Positions 23,342 to 32,274 of a stretch of DNA of 44,724 nt are shown piece by piece. A program made the translations under genes and the position numbers. Below the pieces are notes generated by a model. That model worked only from the letters and a program-made list of their open reading frames with translations. It searched no databases and was not told where the DNA came from. Position 1 is the first letter of the stretch, and every line of letters begins with the position of its first letter. The DNA comes from JBBSIN01 sp038232055 (GTDB taxonomy: Bacteria > Actinomycetota > Actinomycetes > JADGOV01). Location of the stretch: positions 1 to 44,724 of the forward strand of contig JBBSIN010000014.1 in the NCBI GenBank assembly GCA_038232055.1, read 5' to 3'.

Positions 23342-25422
23342 GACAGGCGCAGCCCCGTATGCGCAGCGAGGAACGTCAGCGTGTCGACCGTGAGCTGCAC
23401 TGTCCGCGAGACCGAGCGGGCGCCGTGGCCGACGTCCTTTTCGCGGCGCAGCAGCACGGGAGCGTCGGACGACGTCGCCCACTGCAGCGCGGCGCACATC
23501 TTTCGGGCGTGCAGCGGGTCGACACGGGTGTCGGAGTCGAAAACCGTGAAGAGCGTCGCCGGGTACGCCCTCCCCTCGACGACGTGGTGGTACGGCGAGT
23601 ACGACAGCAACCAGCCGAGCTCGGTGGCGTCCGCCGCCGTACCGTACTCGTCGGCCCAGGTCTCGCCCAGACCGAACCGCTCGTAGCGGACCATGTCGAG
23701 CAGCGGTGCTGAGCAGACCACGGCGGCGTACTTCTCCGGATGCTGGGTGAGTGCCGCGCCGACCAGCAGGCCGCCGTTGCTGCCGCCGGAGATGCCGAGT
23801 TGCGGAGGGGACGTCCATCCATCCGCGACCAGCCGATCGGCGGCCGCGGAGAAGTCGTCGAAGACGTTCTGCTTGTGGTCGCGCATGCCCGCGCGGTGCC
23901 ACTCCTCGCCCTCCTCGGTGCCGCCGCGGAGGTTGGCCACCGCGTAGACGCCGCCGGCCTCGACCCAGGCGAGGATCGTCGCGGCGTAGCCGGGCGTCAG
24001 GGGTACGCCGAAGCCGCCGTATCCGTAGAGGATCGCCGGCCCGGGAGCCGCTGGCTCGGGGTCGCGGGACAGGACGAACATCCGCACCGACGTGCCGTCG
24101 AGGCTGGCGTAGGTCACCTGTCGTGTGTGCACCGCGGGTACGTCGACGCTGCCCGGCGGGTCGGCGTACTTCGCGACTGCGCCGGTGCGGGCGTCGTAGG
24201 CGTAGACGCAGGGCGGCGTCACGTGGTCGGTGTAGCCGAACCAGGCCTCGTGCCCACCCTCCGGGCGCTCCGAGAGACCGCCGATGGAACCCAGTCCGGG
24301 CAGCTCCACCGTGCCGAGCGGGGCGCCGTCGGCCAACGCCTGCGCCGCCAGCTCGCTCACCGCATGCCGGGTCCTGGCGACGAGCAGCACCGGCTCCGGA
24401 AGGTCGTCGAGGATGGCAAAGTCCTCCATCACCGCCTCCGGGTCCTCGGGCACCAGCTCGCGCCAGGTCTCGTACGCCGGCGCGTCGGGCTTCGTGACGC
24501 ACAGCCGTCCCCGGGGAGCGTCGCGATCGGTGAAGGCGTAGAGGCGGCCGTCGCGCCCCACGTGCAGCGAGGTCTGTGCGTCGACACCGACCTGCACCGG
24601 CTGCAGGTCCGGTGACTCGAGCGGTCCGGCGGAGAGGTCGGCGAGCCAGAGGTCGTTGCGCGGCGCCGTACCAGCGCTCGCCGAGACGGTGAGCCAGCGT
24701 CCGTCGCGGCTGACCGAGACGCTGTAGTAGTTGGTCTTGTCCAGCCCGTCGCCGAAGACCAGGGCGTCTTCGGCCGAGTCGGTGCCCACCCGGTGCAGCC
24801 ACACCCGGCGATGGAACTGGTCCTCGCCCGCGGCAACGTCGGCGGGGGGCAGTCGGCGTACGTAGTAGAACGCCTCGCCGCCGGGCAGCCAGGCGACGGG
24901 GGAGTAGCGGGTGCGGTCGATCGGCCCGTCGACGTCGTCGCCGGTGCCGACGTCGAGGACGCGTACGGCGGACTCCTCGTCGCCGCCCGTCGAGAGCTGG
25001 TAGGCAAGCTGCCGGCCCTCCTTGTCCGGCTGCCAGGCGTCGAGGGTCGTCGTACCGGCCGGGTCCAGCGCCACCGGGTCGACGAGGGTCCGCTCGGTCC
25101 CGTCCGGCTCCCGGACCAGTAGGACGGCGTGCTCCTGATCGGCGCGGCGGCGCTGGAAGAACGACCGGTCCCCCCGCCAGACGGGCGCGGTGACCAGCCC
25201 CGCCGCCAACAGCTCGGTGAGGCGAGCCTTGAGCCGGTCCCGGCCGGGCAGCCGGTCGAGGTGCTCGCGGGTGAGCGCGTCCTGCGCCAGAAGCCACTCC
25301 TGGGTCTGTGCGGAGCCCGCGTCCTCGAGCCACCGGTAGGGGTCCGGCACCCGCTGACCGAAGAGCTCGTCGACGTCGTCGAGGCGGGGCGCTGACGGGT
25401 ACGGCGGTTGAGGCGAGGACAT
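23338..25422 (-). CDS. Prolyl oligopeptidase (S9A serine peptidase)
   Basis: 694 residues. A seven-bladed propeller (~70-420) precedes an alpha/beta-hydrolase domain with Ser548 (GISGGSNGG), Asp631 (FDSDTRVDP) and His666 (DVGHGAR). The start at 25422 (MSSPQPPYPSAPRLDDVDELFGQRVPDPYRWLED) matches the family's conserved N-terminal P-D-P-Y-R-W-L-E; the frame is open upstream without similarity. No signal peptide, so it is cytoplasmic and cleaves short Pro-containing peptides. It is translationally coupled to mscS. Confidence 0.95.
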   Translation of the reverse strand: MSSPQPPYPSAPRLDDVDELFGQRVPDPYRWLEDAGSAQTQEWLLAQDALTREHLDRLPGRDRLKARLTELLAAGLVTAPVWRGDRSFFQRRRADQEHAVLLVREPDGTERTLVDPVALDPAGTTTLDAWQPDKEGRQLAYQLSTGGDEESAVRVLDVGTGDDVDGPIDRTRYSPVAWLPGGEAFYYVRRLPPADVAAGEDQFHRRVWLHRVGTDSAEDALVFGDGLDKTNYYSVSVSRDGRWLTVSASAGTAPRNDLWLADLSAGPLESPDLQPVQVGVDAQTSLHVGRDGRLYAFTDRDAPRGRLCVTKPDAPAYETWRELVPEDPEAVMEDFAILDDLPEPVLLVARTRHAVSELAAQALADGAPLGTVELPGLGSIGGLSERPEGGHEAWFGYTDHVTPPCVYAYDARTGAVAKYADPPGSVDVPAVHTRQVTYASLDGTSVRMFVLSRDPEPAAPGPAILYGYGGFGVPLTPGYAATILAWVEAGGVYAVANLRGGTEEGEEWHRAGMRDHKQNVFDDFSAAADRLVADGWTSPPQLGISGGSNGGLLVGAALTQHPEKYAAVVCSAPLLDMVRYERFGLGETWADEYGTAADATELGWLLSYSPYHHVVEGRAYPATLFTVFDSDTRVDPLHARKMCAALQWATSSDAPVLLRREKDVGHGARSVSRTVQLTVDTLTFLAAHTGLRLS

Positions 25423-25541
25423 GGCTGCGACCCTATGCACCCGGGTCGACCCGGTCGGCGCCGACGCGGCCGGCCGCCTGAAGCCAGCGATCGAGAGCAA
25501 CCGGCTAGTGGAACCGGCGATGATCAGGTTGACTTGCGTGG

Positions 25542-26054
25542 ATGGGGCACGCGTTGGTACTCAACGCGACGTACGAACCGCTCGGCGTCGTGCCGCACCG
25601 GCGCGCGGTCATCCTGGTCCTCGCCGGTCGCGCGGTCACCCTGGAGGCCGCCGACATGATCCTGCACAGCGAGCGACTGTCGCTCGCCGTCCCGGCCGTC
25701 GTCCGCCTCACCCGGTTCATCCGTGTTCCGTACCGCTCGGTGGTGCCACTCACCCGACGGGCCGTGTTCGCCCGTGACGGTGGGCGCTGCGTCTACTGCG
25801 GGGCGGCGGCGACCAGCCTCGACCACGTGATCCCGAAGAGCCGCGGCGGCCAGCACGTCTGGGAGAACGTCGTCTCGGCCTGCGGCCGCTGCAACCACGT
25901 CAAGGGCGACCGGGCGATCGCGGAGCTGGGCTGGCGGCTGCGCCGGCCGCCGCAGGCCCCGAGCGGAACGGTGTGGCGGGTCGCGGGCACCGGCCGCCTC
26001 GACCCGCGCTGGACGAGGTGGCTGCCCGACGTTGAAGAGACGGTCTCGGCGTAA
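25542..26054 (+). CDS. HNH endonuclease family protein
   Basis: 170 residues. The first half (ALVLNATYEPLGVVPHRRAVILVLAGRAV) is the N-terminal signature of a widespread actinobacterial HNH family. The nuclease core contains CVYCG, LDHVIPKSRGGQHVWENVVSACGRCN and H-x2-KGDR, giving two CxxC-type zinc knuckles and the His-Asn-His metal site. Despite the name, these chromosomal copies are not obviously mobile; the role is unknown, with DNA repair suggested. It is followed 9 bases later by the amidase. Confidence 0.92.
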   Translation: MGHALVLNATYEPLGVVPHRRAVILVLAGRAVTLEAADMILHSERLSLAVPAVVRLTRFIRVPYRSVVPLTRRAVFARDGGRCVYCGAAATSLDHVIPKSRGGQHVWENVVSACGRCNHVKGDRAIAELGWRLRRPPQAPSGTVWRVAGTGRLDPRWTRWLPDVEETVSA

Positions 26055-26063
26055 CCTCCCGGC

Positions 26064-27473
26064 GTGGCCGAGCCGCATGAGCTGACCGCGGTCGAGCAGG
26101 CGGCCGCCGTACGCCGGCGCGAGATCAGCCCGGTGGAGCTCGTCGAGCACTACCTGCTGAGGGTGTCGGCGCTGGGGGACACGGTAGGTGCCTTCGTCAC
26201 GGTGACCGCCGAGGAGGCCCGGGCCGCCGCCCGCGGCGCCGAGCGGGCCGTCCTCGCCGGCACGGAGTTGCCCCCACTGCACGGTGTGCCGATCGGCATC
26301 AAGGATCTCAACCTCACCGCCGGGACCCGCACCACTCTCGGCAGTGCGGCGTACGCCGACTTCGTCCCGCCGGTCGACGACTTCGTCGTGACCCGGCTGC
26401 GGTCGGCCGGCACGATCAGCCTGGGCAAGACGAACACCCCGGAGTTCGGCCTGCCCTGCTACACCGAGCCCGAGGTCGCGCCGCCGGCCCGCTCGCCGTG
26501 GGACCTGACCCGCACTGCCGGCGGGTCGAGCGGCGGCGCTGCGGCCGCCGTCGCGGCGGGCCTGCTGCCCTTCGCCCAGGGCAGCGACGGGGGCGGGTCG
26601 ATCCGCACGCCCGCCGCCTGCTGCGGGCTCGTCGGTCTCAAGCCGGCCCGCGGCCGGGTGAGTCTCGGCCCGGTCGTTGCGGACCTGCACGGGCTCGGCG
26701 TCATCGGACCCCTGGCCCGGACGGTGCGCGACGCGGCCGCGCTGCTTGACGCGATGGCCGGACCGTGCCCAGGCGACCCGCATTGGGCCGCGCCGCCCGC
26801 GCAGCCGTTCTCGTCGTACGCCGACGCGCCGCGCAACCGGCTGCGGATCGGGCGCTATCGGACGCCGGTCATCGCCGAGGCGACGCTGGACCCGGTCTGC
26901 GTAGCGGCATGGGAGGCTGCGAGCGTCCTGCTTGCCGAGCTCGGGCACGAGGTCGAGGACGTCGCACCGCCGTTCGACGCCAGCGCGCTGCCGGCCTTCG
27001 CGACGGTGTGGTCGGTCAGCGCCGCGATGACGCCGGTCGAACCAGCCGCGGAGCCTGGGCTGCGGCCGCTCACCCGCTGGCTGCGCGAGCGCGGGCGGGC
27101 GGTCTCCGCGGTGCAGTACGCCGGTGCGGTCGCCCTGCTGCAGCGGGCGGCGCGGGCCGCTGTGACGGCCAGCGCGGCGTACGACGCGGTCCTGACGCCG
27201 GCACTCGCCACGCTGCCGCCGCCGGTCGGCGCGCTGCGCGACGATGCCGATCCCGCCGGCGACTTCGCGGCGCAGACCCGGTTCACACCGTTCACGGCGG
27301 CGTACAACGTCACCGGTCAGCCGGCGCTCACACTGCCGCTGCACCGCACGCCCGACGGCTTCCCGGTGAGCATCATGTTGGTGGGACGGCCGGCGGACGA
27401 GGCGACGCTGATCGCGCTGGCCGCCCAGCTCGAGGCGGCCCGGCCCTGGCCGCGGCTGGCTCCTCTGCTGTGA
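26064..27473 (+). CDS. Amidase (amidase-signature family)
   Basis: 469 residues from a GTG. The Ser-cisSer-Lys triad is visible: Lys80 (GVPIGIKDLN), Ser155 (TAGGSSGGAA) and Ser179 (GSDGGGSIR), with the 24-residue spacing typical of the family. No signal peptide. Substrate is unknown; the GatA subunit is excluded because no gatB or gatC is adjacent and the C-terminal half differs. Its stop overlaps the malQ start by 4 bases. Confidence 0.92.
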   Translation: MAEPHELTAVEQAAAVRRREISPVELVEHYLLRVSALGDTVGAFVTVTAEEARAAARGAERAVLAGTELPPLHGVPIGIKDLNLTAGTRTTLGSAAYADFVPPVDDFVVTRLRSAGTISLGKTNTPEFGLPCYTEPEVAPPARSPWDLTRTAGGSSGGAAAAVAAGLLPFAQGSDGGGSIRTPAACCGLVGLKPARGRVSLGPVVADLHGLGVIGPLARTVRDAAALLDAMAGPCPGDPHWAAPPAQPFSSYADAPRNRLRIGRYRTPVIAEATLDPVCVAAWEAASVLLAELGHEVEDVAPPFDASALPAFATVWSVSAAMTPVEPAAEPGLRPLTRWLRERGRAVSAVQYAGAVALLQRAARAAVTASAAYDAVLTPALATLPPPVGALRDDADPAGDFAAQTRFTPFTAAYNVTGQPALTLPLHRTPDGFPVSIMLVGRPADEATLIALAAQLEAARPWPRLAPLL

Positions 27474-29479
27474 ACGAGCGCGAACGCCGAGTCGACGCGC
27501 GAACCGGGCACCTCACGGCGCTCGCCGCGGCGTACGGCGTCGCGACGGAGTACGAGGACCAGCGGCACGAGCGGGTCGAGGTGGCGCCGGAGTCGGTGCG
27601 CAGGGTGCTCGCCGCGCTCGGGGTCGATCCGGCGGGCGGGGGTCGGCGAACCGCTGTGGCCGGGCCGGACCGGCTGCCGCCCACCGTGGTCGTCACCGCG
27701 GGGCGGCCGCCAGCCCTGCCGGACCGGCCGTGCCGGGTCGAGCTCGAGGACGGCGGTTCGGTGCCGACCACCGTGGCCGCGCTCGGGGAGCTGCCGTTGG
27801 GCTGGCACCGGCTGCTGGTCGAGGAGCAGAGCGCGACGCTCGTCGTGGCGCCGCAGCGCGTGCCGCCCCCGCCTCGGCTGTGGGGCTGGATGGTGCAGCT
27901 CTACGCGATCCGTTCCGACCGCTCCTGGGGCATCGGCGATCTGGCGGACCTCGCCGAGCTGGTCCGCTGGAGCGGGCGAGAGCTGGGAGCGGGCCTCGTG
28001 CTGGTGAACCCGCTGCACGCAGTGGCACCCGTGCTGCCGGTGCAACCCTCGCCGTACTTTCCGACCAGCCGGCGGTTCAGCAGCCCGCTCTATCTGCGGG
28101 TCGAGGCGACCCGGGAGTACGTCGCCGCGCCGGGCCTGATCCGACAGCGGGTCGACGAGCTGGGGGCGCCGTTGCGGGCCGGCAACCGCAGCGAGCGGAT
28201 CGACCGCGACCCGGTATGGGTCGCGAAACTCGCCGCGCTCGGGCGGCTGTGGCCCCTCGCCGACCGGAAAGCGGTCACCGCCTACCGACTGGACACGCCG
28301 GGTCTGTCGGACTTCGCGCTGTTCTGCGCGCTCGCCGAGCGACACGGTGTGCCCTGGCAGCAGTGGCCCGCCGAGCTGCACGACCCGTGCGGCGAGGCGG
28401 CCCGGCGGGCCGGGCACGATCTCCGCGAGCGGGTCGACTTCCACGCCTGGCTCCAGCAGCTCTGCGCGCAGCAGCTCGAAGCGGCGCAGCGCGCCGCGAC
28501 CGACGCCGGCATGCCGGTGGGCATCGTGCACGACCTCGCGGTCGGGGTCGACCCGGGCGGCGCCGACGCGTGGGCGCTGCAGGACGTGCTGGCCGGTTCG
28601 GCGACGGTCGGCGCGCCGCCGGACACCTTCAACCAGCGGGGGCAGGACTGGGGGCTGCCTCCCTGGCATCCCCAGCGACTCGCGGAAGCGGGCTATGCGC
28701 CGTACCGCGACCTGCTGCGGGCGGTGCTCCGGCGTGGCGGCGGTGTGCGCATCGACCACATCCTCGGGCTCTTCCGGCTGTGGTGGATACCGGCCGGCGA
28801 GACGCCAGATCGGGGCTGCTATGTCCGCTACGACGCCGATGCGCTGCTCGGCATCCTGGCCCTCGAGGCACATCGGGCGGGCGCGGTCGTCATTGGCGAG
28901 GACCTGGGCACGGTCGAGCGTCGGGTGCGAGTATCGCTCGCGGAGCGCGCCGTGCTCGGCTGTGCTGTGCTCTGGTTCGAGCGCGACGAGGAGACCGCCG
29001 AGTTCGAGCCCCCGCAGCAGTGGCGGGAACCGGTGCTGGCGAGCCTCACGACACACGACCTGCCGACCGCCGCCGGGTTTCTCGCCGGTGAGCACGTGCG
29101 GATCCGCGCCGACCTCGGCCAGCTGACCAAGCCGGTCGAGGAGGAGCGTGCCCAGGCCGAGCGGGACCGGGCCGGCCTGCTCCGGCTGCTCGGCGAGGAG
29201 GGGCTGCTCGACGACGGGTCCGACCCGGTCTTGGCGATGCACGCCCTGCTCGGCCGCATGCCCTGCCGGCTCGTCGTCGCCCAGCCGGCCGATGCGGTCG
29301 GCGACCTGCGGCAGCCGAATCTGCCGGGAACGACGGATGAGTACCCGAACTGGTGTCTCCCGGTCGCCGGGCCGGCGGGCCCGCTCACCCTGGCCGACCT
29401 GCAGGCCCATCCCCGCCTACGACGGGTCGCCGTACTGCTCGGCAGGAATCGCCGCACCGGCGGCGAACACCTCCCCTAG
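27470..29479 (+). CDS. malQ: 4-alpha-glucanotransferase (amylomaltase, GH77)
   Basis: 669 residues starting at a GTG that overlaps the amidase stop. It transfers maltodextrin chains between alpha-1,4-glucans in the cytoplasm. GH77 landmarks: WMVQLYAIRSDRSWGIGDLADL, LVNPLHA, SPYFPTSRRF, VDPGGADAW, GQDWGLPPWHP, catalytic Asp in VRIDHILGLFRLWWIP, catalytic Glu in VIGEDLG, and the third Asp in TTHDLPT. An N-terminal beta domain (residues 1-140) is the actinobacterial type. The frame is open far upstream inside the amidase, without meaning. Confidence 0.95.
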   Translation: MNERERRVDARTGHLTALAAAYGVATEYEDQRHERVEVAPESVRRVLAALGVDPAGGGRRTAVAGPDRLPPTVVVTAGRPPALPDRPCRVELEDGGSVPTTVAALGELPLGWHRLLVEEQSATLVVAPQRVPPPPRLWGWMVQLYAIRSDRSWGIGDLADLAELVRWSGRELGAGLVLVNPLHAVAPVLPVQPSPYFPTSRRFSSPLYLRVEATREYVAAPGLIRQRVDELGAPLRAGNRSERIDRDPVWVAKLAALGRLWPLADRKAVTAYRLDTPGLSDFALFCALAERHGVPWQQWPAELHDPCGEAARRAGHDLRERVDFHAWLQQLCAQQLEAAQRAATDAGMPVGIVHDLAVGVDPGGADAWALQDVLAGSATVGAPPDTFNQRGQDWGLPPWHPQRLAEAGYAPYRDLLRAVLRRGGGVRIDHILGLFRLWWIPAGETPDRGCYVRYDADALLGILALEAHRAGAVVIGEDLGTVERRVRVSLAERAVLGCAVLWFERDEETAEFEPPQQWREPVLASLTTHDLPTAAGFLAGEHVRIRADLGQLTKPVEEERAQAERDRAGLLRLLGEEGLLDDGSDPVLAMHALLGRMPCRLVVAQPADAVGDLRQPNLPGTTDEYPNWCLPVAGPAGPLTLADLQAHPRLRRVAVLLGRNRRTGGEHLP

Positions 29480-29512
29480 GCGGTGCGCCGCACGGGGGTC
29501 GGCGCACCGCCT
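29478..29512 (+). terminator. Terminator hairpin after malQ
   Basis: A 13-bp perfectly paired stem (arms 29478-29490 and 29500-29512) with a 9-base loop, beginning within the malQ stop codon. There is no U-tract. It could work for convergent transcription as well. Confidence 0.7.
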
Positions 29513-29518
29513 GCGCCG

Positions 29519-29552
29519 CTCGACCCCGGCCTGCTCGACCCCGGCCTGCTCG
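29519..29552. repeat. Tandem 15-bp repeat
   Basis: CTCGACCCCGGCCTG occurs twice in a row (29519-29533, 29534-29548), and the first bases of a third unit follow. It lies between the two terminator hairpins. Confidence 0.8.
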
Positions 29553-29576
29553 GACGCGTCCGGTGGTGGGCACGCG

Positions 29577-29613
29577 CCGAGGGCCGGGCTCCTCCTCGGA
29601 ACCCGGCCCTCGG
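29577..29613 (-). terminator. Terminator hairpin after the secreted-protein gene
   Basis: A 12-bp stem (29577-29588 with 29602-29613) with a 13-base loop, 16 bases downstream of the stop of the minus-strand gene at 29630. No U-tract. Confidence 0.65.
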
Positions 29614-29629
29614 TGTTGCCTGCCTGTCG

Positions 29630-31588
29630 TTACCGGGTGACCTGGCTGATCCGGGTCGACCAGTTGCCCAGCGTGGCGCGAGTGCCGCCACAGGTGGTGT
29701 CCTTGACGTACTGAGCGTAGTTGCAGGACTGCGCGATGTACTCGTTGGCGAACCAGAGGCTCGACCCGTCGGTTACGGCAGCGCCGTAGTCACCGAAGCG
29801 GACCCGGTTACTGAACGCCGGGTACTCGCTGAAGCCGTCCTGCGGCCCCTTGCCCATCCCGGCCACGCTGATCCGACCGGGACCCGTCGATCCAAACGTG
29901 GTGTACGCCGCGCTCGGGTAGTGGTGCCGGCCGACCAGTGTCATCGCGATCACGCCGCGACCGTTGGCCAGCGTCGCGATCGACGGGAAGATCACGTTGT
30001 CGCCCGCCTTCGCGATGTAGCCCTGACGCGCCATCGTCGCGTTGCTCGGGCTGCTGCCCGGGTTGACGACGTAGTAGGCGATGCCGGCCTTGATGTTGCC
30101 GCCGACCTGCACGATCGTGCCGAGCGAGCCGTAGATCCGGCCGTTGGCGTACCAGGTCTGGAACATCCGGCTGTCCAGCGGGTCGATCGGGCCCTCCACG
30201 CTGTTCGGGTAGGTCATCCCGAGCCCGAGGCAGTCGACGACGAGGCAGTCGCGCAGCGGCACCGGGCCGACCTTCTGCGTGACGAGCGGCGGGACGCCGT
30301 ACACGTTGGAGTGGATCAGCGAGCGCCGCAGCCGCACATTGGGTGAACTCGACTGCAGCGAGTGGGTGTTGCGCAGCTCCCACACGCCGATCTGGTCGGC
30401 CATGCCGCGCGGGTCAAAGACCGCGACCGAGCTGAGCAGGTATTCCGTGCCGTTGTCGGCCTGCGCATAGCGGGTGTCCGGTGACTGTGCCGGCCACACG
30501 GTGAAGCCAGGGTTGCTCCCGAGGGACGGACTCTGGAACTGGACGCCGCGGATCCTGGTGGCGCCGCGGGCCAGCGCATGCTTGTCGAAGCCGTAGATCT
30601 GTGCCCCGTTGAAGCCGTCGGTGGACAAGGGAAACTCGTTCGTGGTGAGGTAGATGCCGCTGGCGTCCACGCCGATGTGCGGGTAGTCGCCGATGCACGG
30701 GCAGTCCTTGTGCCGCGGAGTCCCCTGCGTGCCGTCGTCCTGGACCGGCAGGCGGTAGATGTTGTAGCCGCCGAGCGGGTTGCGGGTCTTGCTTACCGCG
30801 ATGTCAAGGTGGTTCTTGCCGGTGAGCGCCCCGGTCTTGGGCACGACCTCGAGGGTCAGCACCGTGACGAAGAAGTGCTTGGTCTCGTGGTCGAAGACGC
30901 AGACCGGGTCGGTGACGAACGGCCCCTGCCGGCCGGTCGTGCGGTTGAACTGGGCGGGGTAGCCGTAGAACGAGTTGAGGTCGGTCACGGGGCTCGCCGC
31001 CGCGCCGGACGTCTTGAAGACCCGCAGGACGTCGTTGACTGACTCCAGAACGTAGCCGTTGCCGACGCACAGCGCCTGGTCTGGCGGCTCGACGGTGAAC
31101 TGGTTGCCGCCGTTGGCGGAGCGCTGGTCGAGCAGGTTGAGCCCCTGGAAGCTCTTCCGCAGGCCCGGCTTGGCGAAGGTCAGCGGCGTGGAGCGTACGA
31201 CGGGTGGGGCCAGCTGTCCGGCCGCCGTGGCAAACTGCGCGTCCTCTCGCGGGTGGACGACGAAGCTGCGGTTGACGAGGTTAGCCCCGCTCGCCCTGCT
31301 GGCCTTCGCGGCCTCGTCACCGAACCCGAGCCGGGGAAACTCCGGCGCGGAGTAGCCGGCGCCGCTGCCCTTGTGCTGCCCCGCCGGGAAGCTCTTCGAC
31401 AGCTGCCGGGTGAGCACTCGCGGCGTGCCGGCGACGTCCGTCGATGCGGTCGCGCCGGTGTTGGCCGAGGCGCCGGCCGGGGTCGAGGCGACGGCGGACA
31501 CTTGGCCGCCGAGCACCATCGCGGCCGCTACCGCGGCAGCCGCGCCGGGCGCGATAACCCGCGCCCGCGGTCGGGAAAGTCGAGCCAT
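29630..31588 (-). CDS. Large secreted protein of unknown function
   Basis: 652 residues. The start at 31588 has GGAGGGAG upstream and gives a signal peptide (RPRARVIAPGAAAAVAAAMV then VSAVAS). The mature part has repeated Gly/Asn/Asp-rich strands such as PPDQALCVGNGYVLESVNDVLRVF, TTGRQGPFVTDPVCVFDHETKHFFVTVLTL, DYPHIGVDASGIYLTTNEF and VRFGDYGAAVTDGSSLWFANEYI, consistent with a beta-propeller. Six or more Cys, several in close pairs, suggest disulfides outside the cell. No catalytic residues can be named. It is monocistronic. Confidence 0.82.
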   Translation of the reverse strand: MARLSRPRARVIAPGAAAAVAAAMVLGGQVSAVASTPAGASANTGATASTDVAGTPRVLTRQLSKSFPAGQHKGSGAGYSAPEFPRLGFGDEAAKASRASGANLVNRSFVVHPREDAQFATAAGQLAPPVVRSTPLTFAKPGLRKSFQGLNLLDQRSANGGNQFTVEPPDQALCVGNGYVLESVNDVLRVFKTSGAAASPVTDLNSFYGYPAQFNRTTGRQGPFVTDPVCVFDHETKHFFVTVLTLEVVPKTGALTGKNHLDIAVSKTRNPLGGYNIYRLPVQDDGTQGTPRHKDCPCIGDYPHIGVDASGIYLTTNEFPLSTDGFNGAQIYGFDKHALARGATRIRGVQFQSPSLGSNPGFTVWPAQSPDTRYAQADNGTEYLLSSVAVFDPRGMADQIGVWELRNTHSLQSSSPNVRLRRSLIHSNVYGVPPLVTQKVGPVPLRDCLVVDCLGLGMTYPNSVEGPIDPLDSRMFQTWYANGRIYGSLGTIVQVGGNIKAGIAYYVVNPGSSPSNATMARQGYIAKAGDNVIFPSIATLANGRGVIAMTLVGRHHYPSAAYTTFGSTGPGRISVAGMGKGPQDGFSEYPAFSNRVRFGDYGAAVTDGSSLWFANEYIAQSCNYAQYVKDTTCGGTRATLGNWSTRISQVTR

Positions 31589-31774
31589 GGAACTCCCTCC
31601 GGGACCTACGCGTGGCGGTCCCTTGGCTGAGCCACCAAAACGGTGACGGCTGCTCAATACCGGGCAGCCTTGGCGAAGTATGCACAAGGGTTACGACAGA
31701 ACCTAGAGGCGCCGACGATTGGGTCGGCTATCTCATCCGTACGGAGGATGTCCGGCCGCGCGTCAGGCTCGAGA
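31589..31774. other. Promoter side of the secreted-protein gene; no gene seen
   Basis: 186 bases upstream of the minus-strand secreted-protein gene. It contains a palindrome TTGGCT-GAG-CCACC-like element (about 31620-31640) and a short stem GGCTGC...GCAGCC (about 31648-31670). No coding region with family features is visible. Together with the following remnant it fills the 320-bp gap to the next gene. Confidence 0.35.
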
Positions 31775-31879
31775 CTCGATCACCATCTGCTCGACAAGCT
31801 CACCACCATGCCTCGATCCAAGCTCGGCGAGCACATCGGACAGGCCCCCGATACCTCTGTGGCCATGTCCGTGCAGTGA
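31775..31879 (+). pseudogene. Possible remnant of a MazF/PemK-type toxin C-terminus
   Basis: 35 codons reading LDHHLLDKLTTMPRSKLGEHIGQ followed by a short tail to a stop. The pattern (D-x-L-x-x-LxTxPRxxLGExIG) resembles the last helix of MazF/PemK toxins. No N-terminal strand region, no antitoxin and no convincing start are seen. Recognition is from memory of the family only, so this is tentative. Confidence 0.3.
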
Positions 31880-31908
31880 GTGGGCGCGGTCCGCTACCGT
31901 CGGACGGC

Positions 31909-32274
31909 GTGAGCTTCCGACAGGGCCGTGCACAGCGGCGGTGGCCGGCTGCCTACGCGCTGTCCCTGGGCATGATTGCCGTGCTCCTGCTGCTCGCCAC
32001 GCCGGCCGCCGCAGCGGACGACAGCGGCGAGGTGACCGACACCGGGCTGACCGTCACCCACGGGTGGCTGCTCTACGTCGGCATCCCGGTCGCGCTCTTC
32101 GCCGTCATCGCGCTGCTGGCGGCATTGCCGCGGCTGATCCACCGGCCCCGCTATCGCCCGGGCCGGCCCTGGCCGCACGACCCACTCTGGTTCGCTGGAC
32201 CGGAGGAGCCGGACGCCGCGCTCGCCGGTGCTCGTCCGCTTCCCGGCACTGGAGGTGCCAGTGGCGACTGGTGA
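31909..32274 (+). CDS. Small two-segment membrane protein
   Basis: 121 residues from a GTG. It has a first hydrophobic stretch (YALSLGMIAVLLLLATPAAAA) that could be a signal peptide or anchor, a short outside loop (DDSGEVTDTGLTVTHG), a second membrane helix (WLLYVGIPVALFAVIALLAALP) and a cytoplasmic Pro/Arg-rich tail with RPWPHDPLWFAGPEEP. The 3' end overlaps the DUF5130 gene by 14 bases, so the two are co-translated. Function unknown; the pair is conserved in actinobacteria near pepN, as far as I can recall. Confidence 0.75.
   Translation: MSFRQGRAQRRWPAAYALSLGMIAVLLLLATPAAAADDSGEVTDTGLTVTHGWLLYVGIPVALFAVIALLAALPRLIHRPRYRPGRPWPHDPLWFAGPEEPDAALAGARPLPGTGGASGDW

Noticed and set aside
25542..26054. 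HNH protein as a homing endonuclease or intron marker
   Set aside because: No interrupted host gene or intron/intein structure surrounds it, and the family is chromosomal in most actinobacteria.
26765..27469. A much longer malQ protein starting inside the amidase gene
   Set aside because: The upstream part is Arg/Ala-rich shadow sequence of the amidase; the GTG at 27470 overlapping the amidase stop fits the family length.
31589..31700. Riboswitch in the leader of the secreted-protein gene
   Set aside because: Short hairpins are present but no conserved core of ydaO, c-di-GMP or other known classes could be recognised.
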